Positions 21,241-31,093 of a DNA stretch of 64,000 bases are shown in pieces. This DNA is from an uncultured Prochlorococcus sp. (GTDB lineage Bacteria; Cyanobacteriota; Cyanobacteriia; PCC-6307; Cyanobiaceae). Below the pieces are notes generated by a model that saw only the letters and a program-made list of their open reading frames with translations, ran no database searches and had not been told where the DNA came from. Location of the stretch: assembly GCA_902625845.1 (NCBI GenBank), contig CACOCT010000003.1, positions 1 to 64,000 on the forward strand, written 5' to 3'. Each line of letters opens with the position of its first letter. Position 1 is the stretch's first letter. A program made the translations under genes and the position numbers.

Positions 21241-21427
21241 AAGCTGAATCTTTTAATATTGCGTTGAGTTGCTCATAACTTAATTGTTGTAAATAATTTC
21301 TCATCGTTAGCCATGATTTGCGGCTCTCTAATTTCCCGCTTTTTTTAATTAGACTTGCAGATACGTGATCGACTAATTCTTTATGGTTCATATACATATT
21401 CTTCCTCAACTTCAATAACAACACCAT
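21239..21427 (-). CDS. hypothetical protein
   Basis: 62-aa ORF; internal start MYMNHKELVDHVSASLIKK plausible. Confidence 0.5.
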   Translation of the reverse strand: MVLLLKLRKNMYMNHKELVDHVSASLIKKSGKLESRKSWLTMRNYLQQLSYEQLNAILKDSA

Positions 21428-21524
21428 TAAAAAAATCTGCTAATAATTTTGACGTATCGGTTAAAGAAATTATTCTTTTTTCTTTAGAAATTTCTTTTTC
21501 TATTGGGTTGATGTTTTTCATCAC

Positions 21525-21815
21525 TTATCCAAAATAGTGTTGTACTTCAGTCCAGCCATTATTTACTAATTCATCCCATGTCTCAAATGCACAATTAAGA
21601 TCAAGTAATCTTGAATTTTTGAGTCCAGCAGGTTCTCCTAGATGATTTGTATAGAAAAGATGAGTAAAAACTTTGATATTGTTTACTCGGGATTTTTTAC
21701 ATTTATCAAAGAAAATTAGACGACTACCTTCTGGGTTGAGTAGGCAACCAGATGGGGTATCAGTACGACTGCCGTAAGAAAAATTAGTCCAAACATTAGC
21801 TCCTCCTAAGGTCAT
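21525..21815 (-). CDS. DUF1651-like protein
   Basis: GCLLNPEGSRLIFFDK...FETWDELVNNGW; C-terminal W-x-x-L-x-x-x-G-W pattern. Confidence 0.6.
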   Translation of the reverse strand: MTLGGANVWTNFSYGSRTDTPSGCLLNPEGSRLIFFDKCKKSRVNNIKVFTHLFYTNHLGEPAGLKNSRLLDLNCAFETWDELVNNGWTEVQHYFG

Positions 21816-21977
21816 TAGAGTAATACATGTGTACTAATACTATAATCATGATTATGTGAGGGCGTCAAGTGTTTTTTAAAATATTTTTTGAAGTATTTGT
21901 TGAATTTTATGATAGTTATAATTTGCAGCTGCAATAAAATAGAGTAGGCGTTTGTAGTTACTTTTTATAAATAATAA

Positions 21978-22456
21978 ATGATTAACAAGAAAACTTATTA
22001 TTTGTGGGGCCTATTCCCTACTGAAGAGACAGTATACTGAATTTATAGAAGATAAAGTTCAAACTAAATTGATTAGTCCATATTTTGATCTGAACATTAC
22101 TCTTTCAGGCTCTTATTTAAAAATTGATAAAACTTTTATTTGTAAATTAAGATCTTTTGGAGAAAATAATTCTTCAATCATGTTGCATGTTGATGGATAT
22201 TCTTTCAAACAAGAAATGTTTAAATCATTTTATCTTTCAATAAAAAATTCATTACCTCTAAAAAACTAAGAGAAAATATTATTAAATTAGATAAATTTGA
22301 TTTAGATAATAATTATTCCCCTCACATTAGTTTGTGCTATGGGAATCATCGAATTCAAGAAAAAAAGAATTGATTTTTAATTTACCTAAATTTAATAAAA
22401 GAATTAGAATGTCTAATATTGGATTGGTTGAGATAAATCAGGATATAAATCAATAG
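21978..22456 (+). pseudogene. 2H phosphoesterase (2'-5' RNA ligase/CPDase-like) pseudogene
   Basis: Fragments in different frames: MINKKTYYLWGLFPTEETVY / EFIEDKVQTKLISPYFDLNITLSGSYLKIDKTF... / KLRENIIKLDKFDLDNNYSPHISLCYGNH; second HxS motif retained, first is N-I-T. Confidence 0.65.
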
Positions 22457-22604
22457 AAAATTAAGGAAAGTTTTGATTTTAATTAAATATCTTTTATAAA
22501 ATCTAAATAATTTTTAATAGTTTTATTTTTAATTAAGTTTTAAATGGCGGTTAACCCATCTAATTAAAGAAATTATAGATTAATTTCTTATTAGATTAAC
22601 AAAT

Positions 22605-22847
22605 ATGCTAAAAAAAATGAAAGATGGGTGGTTACAAAACCCTATAAATAAAAATATTTTGCGGTTTTATAATTCTCAGCCAAATACAACTAAAATGTTT
22701 ATCATTTGTATAGATGAGATTGTAAATAAGGATCAAGAAATTGATTTTATTATTAAGGAAAAAGAGATACTTAAAGTTAATGAAGCAGTTCATCTTTGGA
22801 GAAATCTAAAGTTAAAAGGTTGGAAAGAAATGAAAACTAAAATTTAA
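22605..22847 (+). CDS. DUF1651-like protein
   Basis: GWLQNPINKNILRF...EAVHLWRNLKLKGWKEM. Confidence 0.6.
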   Translation: MLKKMKDGWLQNPINKNILRFYNSQPNTTKMFIICIDEIVNKDQEIDFIIKEKEILKVNEAVHLWRNLKLKGWKEMKTKI

Positions 22848-23491
22848 AGAAAAAGGTTTCAAATATTTCTCAAAATACTAAATAAAAATTAAATTTATTA
22901 GATTTTATAAAAAATAATCTTATTTAAATTATCTAATTCCTCTACCGTTTTGAAATATAAGAAATTTGATAGAATCAAATTTACTTGATTTCTACTACAT
23001 TAATATGGTTGTTTCAAAAGATCATATTAATCTTAATTATTTAAAGTTAACTTATCAAATAATCACATTAAAAGATTTAGAAAATAAACATAAAAAATGG
23101 GCTGAAGATACATCTCTCACCTAATAATTTATTTTTATTAAATGAGTTATCTACAACCAAGAGATTCTATAGATGCAAATATATGGATTTATTTATTAAT
23201 GTTTTTAAATTAAATGCTTCTTAATTTAAATCCATGAGTAATTCTTAAATTTCTTTGTTGCGAATTAGCTATGGCCAAACTTCTTTAAAGTTAACTCTAT
23301 GTTTACTCAAATTTATTGATTGATTTTATATTGAAATGATAAATTTAATAATCCCTTTAGTAGTTGGAATTTCTAGAAGGGTTACTTGTTTAAATTAGTC
23401 GTTAGTTTGATCTAAAAAGAAAACAAATTCAGCTGTTTTTCGAATGCCTTGACAAACTTGTAGTTATAATAAAAAGACTTTAAATTAAAAA

Positions 23492-23713
23492 ATGGATTCA
23501 AACAACAATCGACCTATACTTAATATTGATAATAATGAATATTATATTGACTCATTGCCAGAAGAAGGCAAGGGATTGGTTAATGGTCTTAGGACGGCAG
23601 ATGCTCAATTAAAAATATACGAAGATACTTTAAAAATGATTAATATAGGAAAAATTAAAATGTTAGAGGATTTAAAAAAGATTGTTGAAAATATTGAACC
23701 TTTAAAAAAATGA
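23492..23713 (+). CDS. conserved hypothetical, DUF6447-like
   Basis: 73-aa ORF; ...EYYIDSLPEEGKGLVNGLRTADAQLKIYEDTLKMINIGK. Confidence 0.6.
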   Translation: MDSNNNRPILNIDNNEYYIDSLPEEGKGLVNGLRTADAQLKIYEDTLKMINIGKIKMLEDLKKIVENIEPLKK

Positions 23714-23755
23714 TTGATAGGTGATCTAGATTAGAGAATTAATTCCCATATCTTT

Positions 23756-24376
23756 TTGGATCATAGACTTTTTTTTTCAGCGACTCAAAGAAATAAAATT
23801 TATATTGGAGATGTTTTATCAAAAATTCTTCTTAAAAAAGGTTCCGTTTTAGAAATTGGTAGCGGAAGCGGCGAACATGGAGTTGAATTCCAAAAAAGAT
23901 TTCCAGAAATAATATGGCAAACAAGTGATCCTGTTTCGGAACATAGAAAAAGTATTATTTCATGGATTGATCATGAAAAATTAAATATTAAAATGCCTAA
24001 ACCTTTAGTAATTGATGTTACTAAAATTCCTTGGCCAATTCCCTCCAAATTACTCGATACTTTACAAGTGATTATCTCTATAAATATGGTTCACATAACA
24101 CCTTGGGAATGCACAGAAGCATTATTTAAAGAGTCAGGTAAATTATTAAATTGTGGAAAATTTCTTATTTTATATGGACCTTTTAAAATAGAAAATAAAC
24201 ATATAAGCGTAAGTAACGAATTATTCGATAAGTCATTAAAAATCGAAAATAAAGATTGGGGTCTTAGAAATTTGGAAGAAGTAAATAAAGAAGCAATAAT
24301 AAATGGTTTCCAACAAAAACAGCTTATAAAAATGCCCGCTAATAACCTTACTTTAATCTATCAAAAGGTAACTTAA
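23756..24376 (+). CDS. DUF938 family SAM-dependent methyltransferase
   Basis: FFSATQRNKIYIGDVLSKIL, VLEIGSGSGEHGVEFQKRFPEIIWQTSDP. Confidence 0.85.
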   Translation: MDHRLFFSATQRNKIYIGDVLSKILLKKGSVLEIGSGSGEHGVEFQKRFPEIIWQTSDPVSEHRKSIISWIDHEKLNIKMPKPLVIDVTKIPWPIPSKLLDTLQVIISINMVHITPWECTEALFKESGKLLNCGKFLILYGPFKIENKHISVSNELFDKSLKIENKDWGLRNLEEVNKEAIINGFQQKQLIKMPANNLTLIYQKVT

Positions 24377-24805
24377 TAATTTATCAAGAAAAAATTAGTA
24401 GTTGGTACTTCAAAAAATTTATAGAATAAAATTAAAGAAAAATTCTTACTAATATAAATCAATTATGGGGGATATTTTTTGTTAAATTTGCATCAATAGT
24501 GTAGAGATAAGAACTTTCCCTAAAAATAACGAAGTTGAAGATGAATTTTTGGAATAGTTATTTATTTTAAAAGGACTAATTGTTGTTATTTGTTTTAAAA
24601 ACTACTTTTAATGAACATGAGGCTTTCTGTAAAAAATTCAAGAAGCAATATAAATCTATGGAAGATTATAATTTAAATATTAGTAAAGATTATTTTTACT
24701 TAAGGTTTTAATAAGTTGCTGTTAAATGACAAAAATAAAGATTAGCAGAGCAACATTAAGTAATAGACTTATTGTCTTAGAAGAAAATCTCATTAGTAAA
24801 AAAGG

Positions 24806-24885
24806 TTTTTGTACTCTCGTGTGTAGGAGTGCGGCGTTAACCTTGAAACCGCTAGGTTCGTGCCCTCCGAGAGAAGACAGATCCT
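24806..24885 (+). other. structured RNA-like segment, possibly a decayed tRNA-Ser(UGA) fragment
   Basis: ctctcg...gtgcggcg..ccttgaaaccgctaggttcgtgccctccgagag: locally G+C-rich with CTCTCG/CGAGAG ends and a TTGAAA anticodon-loop-like segment. Confidence 0.3.
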
Positions 24886-25005
24886 TAAGCTACTTATACC
24901 AATAAAAAGTTTCTAAAACAAGTAAAAATTAATTATCTTATCTTATTAATTTTGAGCATTTTTTAGCTTAAAACTTAGAATAAATAACAATAAATAACAT
25001 TAATA

Positions 25006-25107
25006 ATGAATTTACATTTACTAATAGACATTGGATTAATTAGCGCTGCGTTATCTTTTGTGCTCATACTAAGATCTAAAGGTAATGCTGCAAAAAAATT
25101 AAAATAA
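25006..25107 (+). CDS. 33-aa single-TM protein
   Basis: MNLHLLIDIGLISAALSFVLILRSKGNAAKKLK. Confidence 0.4.
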   Translation: MNLHLLIDIGLISAALSFVLILRSKGNAAKKLK

Positions 25108-25171
25108 GAATGAATCAAAGATCTATAACTGAGAACAAATTACTTTTTTATTTGTATAAGTTCTTTAAATA

Positions 25172-25575
25172 ATGTGTGGAAGATTTGAATTAAAAACCAG
25201 ATATGATTAGTTGTAAGTAAACTTATAATAGTAATTCCCATCTGGACTTAACAGTAAATATTTGAACCAAAATCTCATAAAGCCTTCTGATCCAGTTTTG
25301 GTGATAAAAAACGAAGCCAAAATAAAAGTAACTTTTATATCTTTATGTTATTTATCTCCATAGAAAAGTATCCTTTTGACAAATAAAAGCCCAGACCATT
25401 TAAGGCTCATCTAGAGAAAGTGGAAAAAAGAAATTATTCCAGGTTGGTTGAAGCTATAAAAGATGTTTAATACCTGGGACTGGTTTTTATTAAAGTATTT
25501 CGAATAAGATAAAGAAATTATGAAATTTTTTGGCTATGTGGATTTTGGTCGGAATGGTTTTTTTCATAATAGGGC
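25172..25575 (+). pseudogene. decayed SRAP/YedK (HMCES-like) gene
   Basis: MCGRFELKTR... PSDPVLVIKNEAKIKVTF... RPFKAHLEKVEKRNYS...; matches the intact gene at 34174-34812 but broken by stops/frameshifts. Confidence 0.75.
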
Positions 25576-25849
25576 CGCTATAGAAAGTTTTTGTTTATAA
25601 ACAACATAATGAAAACAGATAATAAATCTTCTTCATTCAAGAATTCCTTTATCGTTACAAATGAATTTGAGAAACAATGAAGTATAAATTTTAAAAATGC
25701 AATATGAAAGATAAGGATTACTTTTTTATGAAGAAATGGTCATATATAGGATATTTAATGGAAAAATCAAATAATTTTTAAATAAGTCAAATTAGCTTAT
25801 TTTAAAATAGTAATAAAACAAAATTTACATACTAAAAAAGAATTTTAAT

Positions 25850-26155
25850 ATGGTATTTTCAAATATAGTTTCTAATGCTAATAATACAGTTTTAGATCCA
25901 GAGATAATAAAAAGAAGATATCCAGAGGCAAGAATAATAGTTCTTGATGATGATTTTAATACTTTTGAAAATGTAGCAAATTGTCTTGAGGCTATCATTC
26001 CTGGAATGAATAGAGAAATATCCTGGAAACTTGCTGTAGAAGTAGATAGTGAAGGTTCGGCAAAAGTATGGACAGGTCCTCTTGAACAGGCAGAGCTTTA
26101 TCATCAGCAACTACAAAGTAAAGGATTAACAATGGCACCACTTGAAAAAATCTAA
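25850..26155 (+). CDS. ClpS-like adaptor protein
   Basis: RRYPEARIIVLDDDFNTFENVANCLEAIIPGMNREISWKLAVEVDSEGSAKVWTGPLEQAELYHQQLQSKGLTMAPLE matches ClpS core. Confidence 0.75.
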   Translation: MVFSNIVSNANNTVLDPEIIKRRYPEARIIVLDDDFNTFENVANCLEAIIPGMNREISWKLAVEVDSEGSAKVWTGPLEQAELYHQQLQSKGLTMAPLEKI

Positions 26156-26275
26156 AATTTTTAGATTTTTAACTATCAATTAGATTTTTATTCATAATTT
26201 CAAAAAATAAAAAAGAATATTGGACTTTAAATAATTTTAGGAATTCATCTAATATCTTTAGAAAATCTTTAAGTA

Positions 26276-26398
26276 TGCAAATTACTTTTTTAGCAAAATT
26301 ACTTTTTTTCTTAGCTCTTTTTTCTCTTTCTTATTTCTCAAAAAGGTATTCTCAGAATAAAAATGCAGTTCGAAAGCCAAAAAAGCTAAACCAGTGAA
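26276..26398 (+). CDS. small single-TM protein
   Basis: MQITFLAKLLFFLALFSLSYFSKRYSQNKNAVRKPKKLNQ. Confidence 0.35.
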
Positions 26399-26517
26399 TT
26401 TAAGATAATTATTAAAATATTACAGTAATTAATACTTATTTTTTAGGAAATTATTTACATAAATAATTTATTAACAATAATCATGATATAAATTAATACA
26501 ATATAAAAATTATTTTA

Positions 26518-26667
26518 ATGAATAACCATTTAATTTCTCTAAATAAAAAAGATGAAATTGATCATATAGATTCTTACTTTGAATGTATTAGTGAATGTTA
26601 CATTATTAATGGACATAAAGAATGTGTTACTCGATGTGTTGAGATCCACCTAAAGGGTGGGGAATAG
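26518..26667 (+). CDS. 49-aa twin-CX3C protein
   Basis: MNNHLISLNKKDEIDHIDSYFECISECYIINGHKECVTRCVEIHLKGGE read manually. Confidence 0.6.
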   Translation: MNNHLISLNKKDEIDHIDSYFECISECYIINGHKECVTRCVEIHLKGGE

Positions 26668-26735
26668 TGAAAAAATATTCTTACTAAAGAAAAAAATCTA
26701 ATATAAGTTCTGAAGTTATTATTTGCTGTTCATAT

Positions 26736-27212
26736 TTATAAACTAATAATAAATAGGGCTATTAATGCACAAAAAATAATCCATATCCAGATAGGGAGAT
26801 TTATTCTATAGAAATTTTTTTGTGTTATTACTTTTTTATTTCTATAATATTTTTTATATAAATAAAGTGGATTAATACATAACCTAATTCTCTCAAAAAT
26901 AGCATATTTTTTTATAAGAAAATCTAATTCTTTTTGTATTTGAGGATCTTCTAGTTTTTTATTTATTTTTTGGTTATGTTCAATTACCTCATTAAAGTGA
27001 TCAGTTTGAAATTTCGGGAAATCTCTATTATCTAATGTTTGTTGTCTTAAGGTAATCCATTCTTTTGATGTTATATCTTTCGGTATTTGATAAATTTCAT
27101 TATATTTTCTCAAAAATGCAATTATTGCGGTATTTGTTGATGGATCAGGTTTGGGAATTAAATCAGGTCTTTTCTTTTGGATAATATATAATTCTTCCTT
27201 AGAATATTTCAT
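26736..27212 (-). CDS. hypothetical protein with C-terminal TM; distant paralog of 42522-43247
   Basis: 158-aa ORF; YSKEELYIIQKKRPDL... vs YTKEQLKFIGERIPEL...; preceded by leader repeat. Confidence 0.7.
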   Translation of the reverse strand: MKYSKEELYIIQKKRPDLIPKPDPSTNTAIIAFLRKYNEIYQIPKDITSKEWITLRQQTLDNRDFPKFQTDHFNEVIEHNQKINKKLEDPQIQKELDFLIKKYAIFERIRLCINPLYLYKKYYRNKKVITQKNFYRINLPIWIWIIFCALIALFIISL

Positions 27213-27232
27213 AAAAAAGAGGGGGCTTCCCC

Positions 27233-27254
27233 TCTAATTTAGATCAGCTGTCAA
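27233..27254 (-). repeat. leader repeat copy 1 (TTGACAGCTGATCTAAATTAGA)
   Basis: 22 bp upstream of ORF 26736-27212. Confidence 0.85.
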
Positions 27255-27270
27255 CCAATAATATCTTAAG

Positions 27271-27426
27271 TTATCCAGAACAAGAAAATACTCCTGCTAA
27301 AATATTTTTGAAAAATGGTGCTTGTCCAAGTGCATATAAAAAGAAACTTGAAGAAGCGATAGTTAAAACAACTTTAGAGGATTTATTAATCTTTAAATTT
27401 GATACTTTTGTCAAAGTTGAGTTCAT
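27271..27426 (-). CDS. 51-aa single-TM protein
   Basis: MNSTLTKVSNLKINKSSKVVLTIASSSFFLYALGQAPFFKNILAGVFSCSG. Confidence 0.4.
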   Translation of the reverse strand: MNSTLTKVSNLKINKSSKVVLTIASSSFFLYALGQAPFFKNILAGVFSCSG

Positions 27427-27531
27427 TTTTAAATTTTGAATTTGAGTTAATATTAACCTGCGTTATAAATTTTTAATTATTAGAATTTACAAAATTATAT
27501 TTTTTTCAATCGAATTGTTATTATTTTTTCA

Positions 27532-27720
27532 ATGACGTTAAGTTCATACAGAATGCATAGGATTTATCTTGCGGCTACCATGGAATACGGTCTTGGCTCT
27601 GATAATCCAGAAGAACTTGCTTATTATAATAAGCTTAAAGAAGAGATAGATGATATGAAAAAGGACACAATCAATAAAGGTATACCCTTTTATTGGGATA
27701 GTCACGAAGGTAACAAGTAA
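27532..27720 (+). CDS. 62-aa hypothetical, paralog of 39927-40115
   Basis: MTLSSYRMHRIYLAATMEYGLGSDNPEELAYYNKLKEEIDDMKKDTINKGIPFYWD. Confidence 0.7.
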   Translation: MTLSSYRMHRIYLAATMEYGLGSDNPEELAYYNKLKEEIDDMKKDTINKGIPFYWDSHEGNK

Positions 27721-27992
27721 TAAATTTGAATACTTTTTTAGTAATATATGGGAGTCTGATGCTTGTTCTTCTGCCTTTATTGATGATTATTTAAGGCAAA
27801 AAACATATTTACTGCTTTAGATTTAATTTATAAGTTTTGACACTAAAAGGCTATTATATTTTTTTGATGACCTTGTATCACAGGATTCAAAGAAAAAAAT
27901 AGTTATTTTTTCTATAATATCTTAAAAAAGCAAACTTCATTTAGTAATGATAAAACTGCTATTACTACTTTTAATACTGTAGAAATACTATT

Positions 27993-28148
27993 TTATATTT
28001 TAAATAAAAAGGTTATTTCTTGTTTATTTATAGGTAAACATTCCGTCGGATAGCTAATTACTTTTTTTGACATAATTCCGATACCTATAGCTAATAAGAC
28101 TAAGAAAAATAGATATCTTGACCTTGTGCTTTCTAGTATATTTTTCAT
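27993..28148 (-). CDS. 51-aa single-TM protein
   Basis: MKNILESTRSRYLFFLVLLAIGIGIMSKKVISYPTECLPINKQEITFLFKI. Confidence 0.35.
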   Translation of the reverse strand: MKNILESTRSRYLFFLVLLAIGIGIMSKKVISYPTECLPINKQEITFLFKI

Positions 28149-28664
28149 TTTAAAGTTTTACTGATTGAATTAGTCTTTGAATCATAGCCAATATAATTAC
28201 AGCTAATAGTAGACCAATATTATGATATTTCATTGTGTGATTTTTTTGCTCTATTATGATTTTTCTTAATTCTAATTTTCTAGGAAGATTTTCGAGAACA
28301 GATAGATTATATTAATCTTTTAAAGCCATTAGATTTTTTATTATTTCTTAAGTATTTAACGGAAGAATCTTTTTGGGTATGCCCTCAAAGAATTTTAAGA
28401 AATTTTTTGATTTGTTATTTTATGTTTATATGTAGTTTTTAAGAATAGATGAATTTTGCATGATGTATACAATACGTTTGTTTAATTATATTTTTTTGGA
28501 ATTTTTCAACCAGAAAATTTTTTCTATTTTAAACTTACGTATTGTAAAATTAATAAAGTAGATTGTTTTAACAGCCATAAATGTGTTTAGTTACAAATTA
28601 AATATATCTAATTTTTATTTCAGTAATAAAACTGATTTTTTAATTAAATGATTCAGCCTTTGAT

Positions 28665-28916
28665 TTAATTTTTTGCCCAAACTTCTTCTGTTCTCCTCCA
28701 CCCATGAAAAAGTAATCTTTCATAAATTTCTCTAGCTAATTCTATTTCTACAGAAACCGTTGCTGTCATTATAGGCGGTTCTTTTCCTAATACTCCAACT
28801 ATTTTTCCAGAATCAATAAACATATATTCGAAAACACTATCAATGCTCTTATTGTTTTTTGTAAATCTTTTTACTTCTGATCTATTCGAATTTATTAGCC
28901 AATAAGATTTAACCAT
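28665..28916 (-). CDS. DUF1651-like protein
   Basis: YWLINSNRSEVKRF...AREIYERLLFHGWRRTEEVW. Confidence 0.65.
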   Translation of the reverse strand: MVKSYWLINSNRSEVKRFTKNNKSIDSVFEYMFIDSGKIVGVLGKEPPIMTATVSVEIELAREIYERLLFHGWRRTEEVWAKN

Positions 28917-28947
28917 ACATTAAGCCGTAGTTATTGTAATCTTTTCA

Positions 28948-29235
28948 CTATTGTTCAGAAATCCAGCGATTAATTATTGTGCCTTCATAGATATGCCCAG
29001 ATGCTTCAATAACTGGCTTTGTTTCTGGATTATTAAAGATATCAAATAAAACATTTTTTGGTCCTTGAAACATTACGGTTGCTCTTTTTGGCTCTTCCAA
29101 AGATTTTCCAATATAAAAAGTTTTTACACCCATCTTTTTGAACATTTCTTGTTGCTCTGGTGCATTCATGTGAGCTTCATATTCCTCAAAAGTATTACTT
29201 AATTTGAAATCTAAAACAGTTGTTTCAATAGACAT
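28948..29235 (-). CDS. DUF3764-like protein, close paralog of 41999-42283
   Basis: MSIETTVLDFKLSNTFEEYEAHMNAPEQQEMFKKMGVKTFYIGKSLEEPKRATVMFQGP... Confidence 0.75.
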   Translation of the reverse strand: MSIETTVLDFKLSNTFEEYEAHMNAPEQQEMFKKMGVKTFYIGKSLEEPKRATVMFQGPKNVLFDIFNNPETKPVIEASGHIYEGTIINRWISEQ

Positions 29236-29255
29236 TTAAAAATAGTTAATTGCAA

Positions 29256-29277
29256 CTTATTCTAGATCGACTGTCAA
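29256..29277 (-). repeat. leader repeat copy (TTGACAGTCGATCTAGAATAAG)
   Basis: Upstream of ORF 28948-29235. Confidence 0.7.
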
Positions 29278-29440
29278 TATTTAGTATTCAGGATATTGTT
29301 TTCTAAGTTTTTTTAGAGACTTTTGTAGAAAAGAAATACTATTTGAAAGTACATAGTAAATTAACTCTAAAATTGAGTAATTATTTTGATGTTATTCAAA
29401 TCAAATTTTGATTATATAAAAGAAAATAAAATTAAATTAA

Positions 29441-29908
29441 ATGCTAAAAGCCTTAATTATTCTTCCTGTTTCATTCTCTATTTGGTTTGGGTTAGTAAAA
29501 TTACTTTCAACAAATAAGGAATCTTCAATTAATATTCTTTCAAAAAAAGTTTTTAATGATTTCAATTTAGTTTTTAGAAATATTATTGATATTTTAGATT
29601 CTCTATTTAAAAGCTTTATTCAAATATATGAACTTTTAGGTTTAATATTAAAAAATATAGTAGTAATTTTTAAATCTTTAAGTTCTACTTTTGGACAATT
29701 TATTAATCTTTTCAAGGGTATTGGTATAACCTTATTGAGCTTTATATCTTTGTGCAAAGGCTTATATAATGAAACAAAAAATATAACTTTATTTAATAGT
29801 TTCGAAGCAATATTAAATCAAACCAAATCTGCAAAAAATAATGTTGTCAGATTATTTAAGGTTAAAGCGGATGACTTAAATAATAAAGAAGTAACTTTAG
29901 AAAGATAA
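29441..29908 (+). CDS. hypothetical protein with signal/TM and amphipathic helices
   Basis: 155-aa ORF. Confidence 0.55.
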   Translation: MLKALIILPVSFSIWFGLVKLLSTNKESSINILSKKVFNDFNLVFRNIIDILDSLFKSFIQIYELLGLILKNIVVIFKSLSSTFGQFINLFKGIGITLLSFISLCKGLYNETKNITLFNSFEAILNQTKSAKNNVVRLFKVKADDLNNKEVTLER

Positions 29909-30009
29909 TGATAATACTTTCATAAACAAATTATCCAGAAGAAAAAGACAAGGATCTTCATCCCTCTATTTATTTTATCCTTAAATAATTGGCATAATTA
30001 TGAAGTGTT

Positions 30010-30240
30010 TCATTTAAGTATTTAAATTGAATGTCCCTCTTTTAATCTTGGCAAAAAATTATTTTCTGGGAAAATCTTTTACATATTTTCAGAGAGGAAA
30101 AACTCTAATTCTCTTTTTATAGCGCCTTTATATAAATAATTTTTATTGGGAATAATAAAAGAGGCCTTACTAATTGAACATTAATTTTTTATTCTTTTTT
30201 ATTAACTCTTAATGACAATAATTTAGTAGGTTTATCCTTC
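30010..30240 (-). pseudogene. decayed paralog of the PDZ protein at 41427-41996
   Basis: Nucleotide similarity on minus strand: ttctgggaaaatctttt...ttttcagagaggaaaaactctaattctcttttta...tatataaataatttttattggg vs 41460-41560. Confidence 0.65.
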
Positions 30241-30382
30241 ACACTAAGAAAGATCAACTTTATCCTCATAATCCACATCAGAGAAAAAAGCGAAGCAATT
30301 AATTTTCTATATTTTATGTTACTGCTGCTTGAATCGTTCCAATCTTTCTTTTTCAGCAAGATTTGGAGTGAGCCTAAAATAT

Positions 30383-30553
30383 TTAGAAATGATAATATTG
30401 AATTTCTTCAACTTGTTTTATGTCATAATCACAAATGCCAAATTGTATACATTCCATTTGTTCATCAGTTATTTTTTTTTCAACTGAGAAAATATCAAGA
30501 AAATTGCCGACTACTTTCTGAAGATTATGTTTAAATGGATTTCCGCAAGTCAT
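30383..30553 (-). CDS. 56-aa hypothetical protein
   Basis: MTCGNPFKHNLQKVVGNFLDIFSVEKKITDEQMECIQFGICDYDIKQVEEIQYYHF read manually. Confidence 0.4.
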   Translation of the reverse strand: MTCGNPFKHNLQKVVGNFLDIFSVEKKITDEQMECIQFGICDYDIKQVEEIQYYHF

Positions 30554-31093
30554 AATGAAACTCCTTTAATCTGGTTGTTATTAAGTAATAGTTATTTTAA
30601 AAATAAACTGTTGTATAGGGATTTGTTTTTATTGAGTCCCCATAGTAATTTTCTGCTGACTTAACCAATATCCAATAAAGAAAATTAACAAAGGATTTCT
30701 GCATAAGAATCTCCGTAACTATTTCTATTCAAAGTGGAATTTACTATTAAAACAACAGATAAAATACTTAATTTTTATCTACTACTTCTCCTCCATGCTC
30801 TCTTTCTACAACATCTAAACATATAAGAATATCTTTTTTATAGATCTGTTTTCTTCAGATACGTAAGATGAGTTCTTATTTGGTCAATTGTGTCTTGTTC
30901 TAATCCTTTTATTATTAATTAATTACCATCTCATAGTGAGAATTTCAATCAAGATAATTACTATTTTTTAGAGGTTTTTTTAAAAGTTATATATGCAAAA
31001 TTACCAATTTTAACATACAAGCTAATGCATATGTTATTGCTATGCCATAAATAATTATTGATCCATAAGTTTTATTGTTAAGAATTTAATTTT

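Noticed and set aside
21978-22456. Programmed frameshifting in the 2H-phosphoesterase region
   Set aside because: Multiple shifts plus loss of the first catalytic His fit decay better than recoding.
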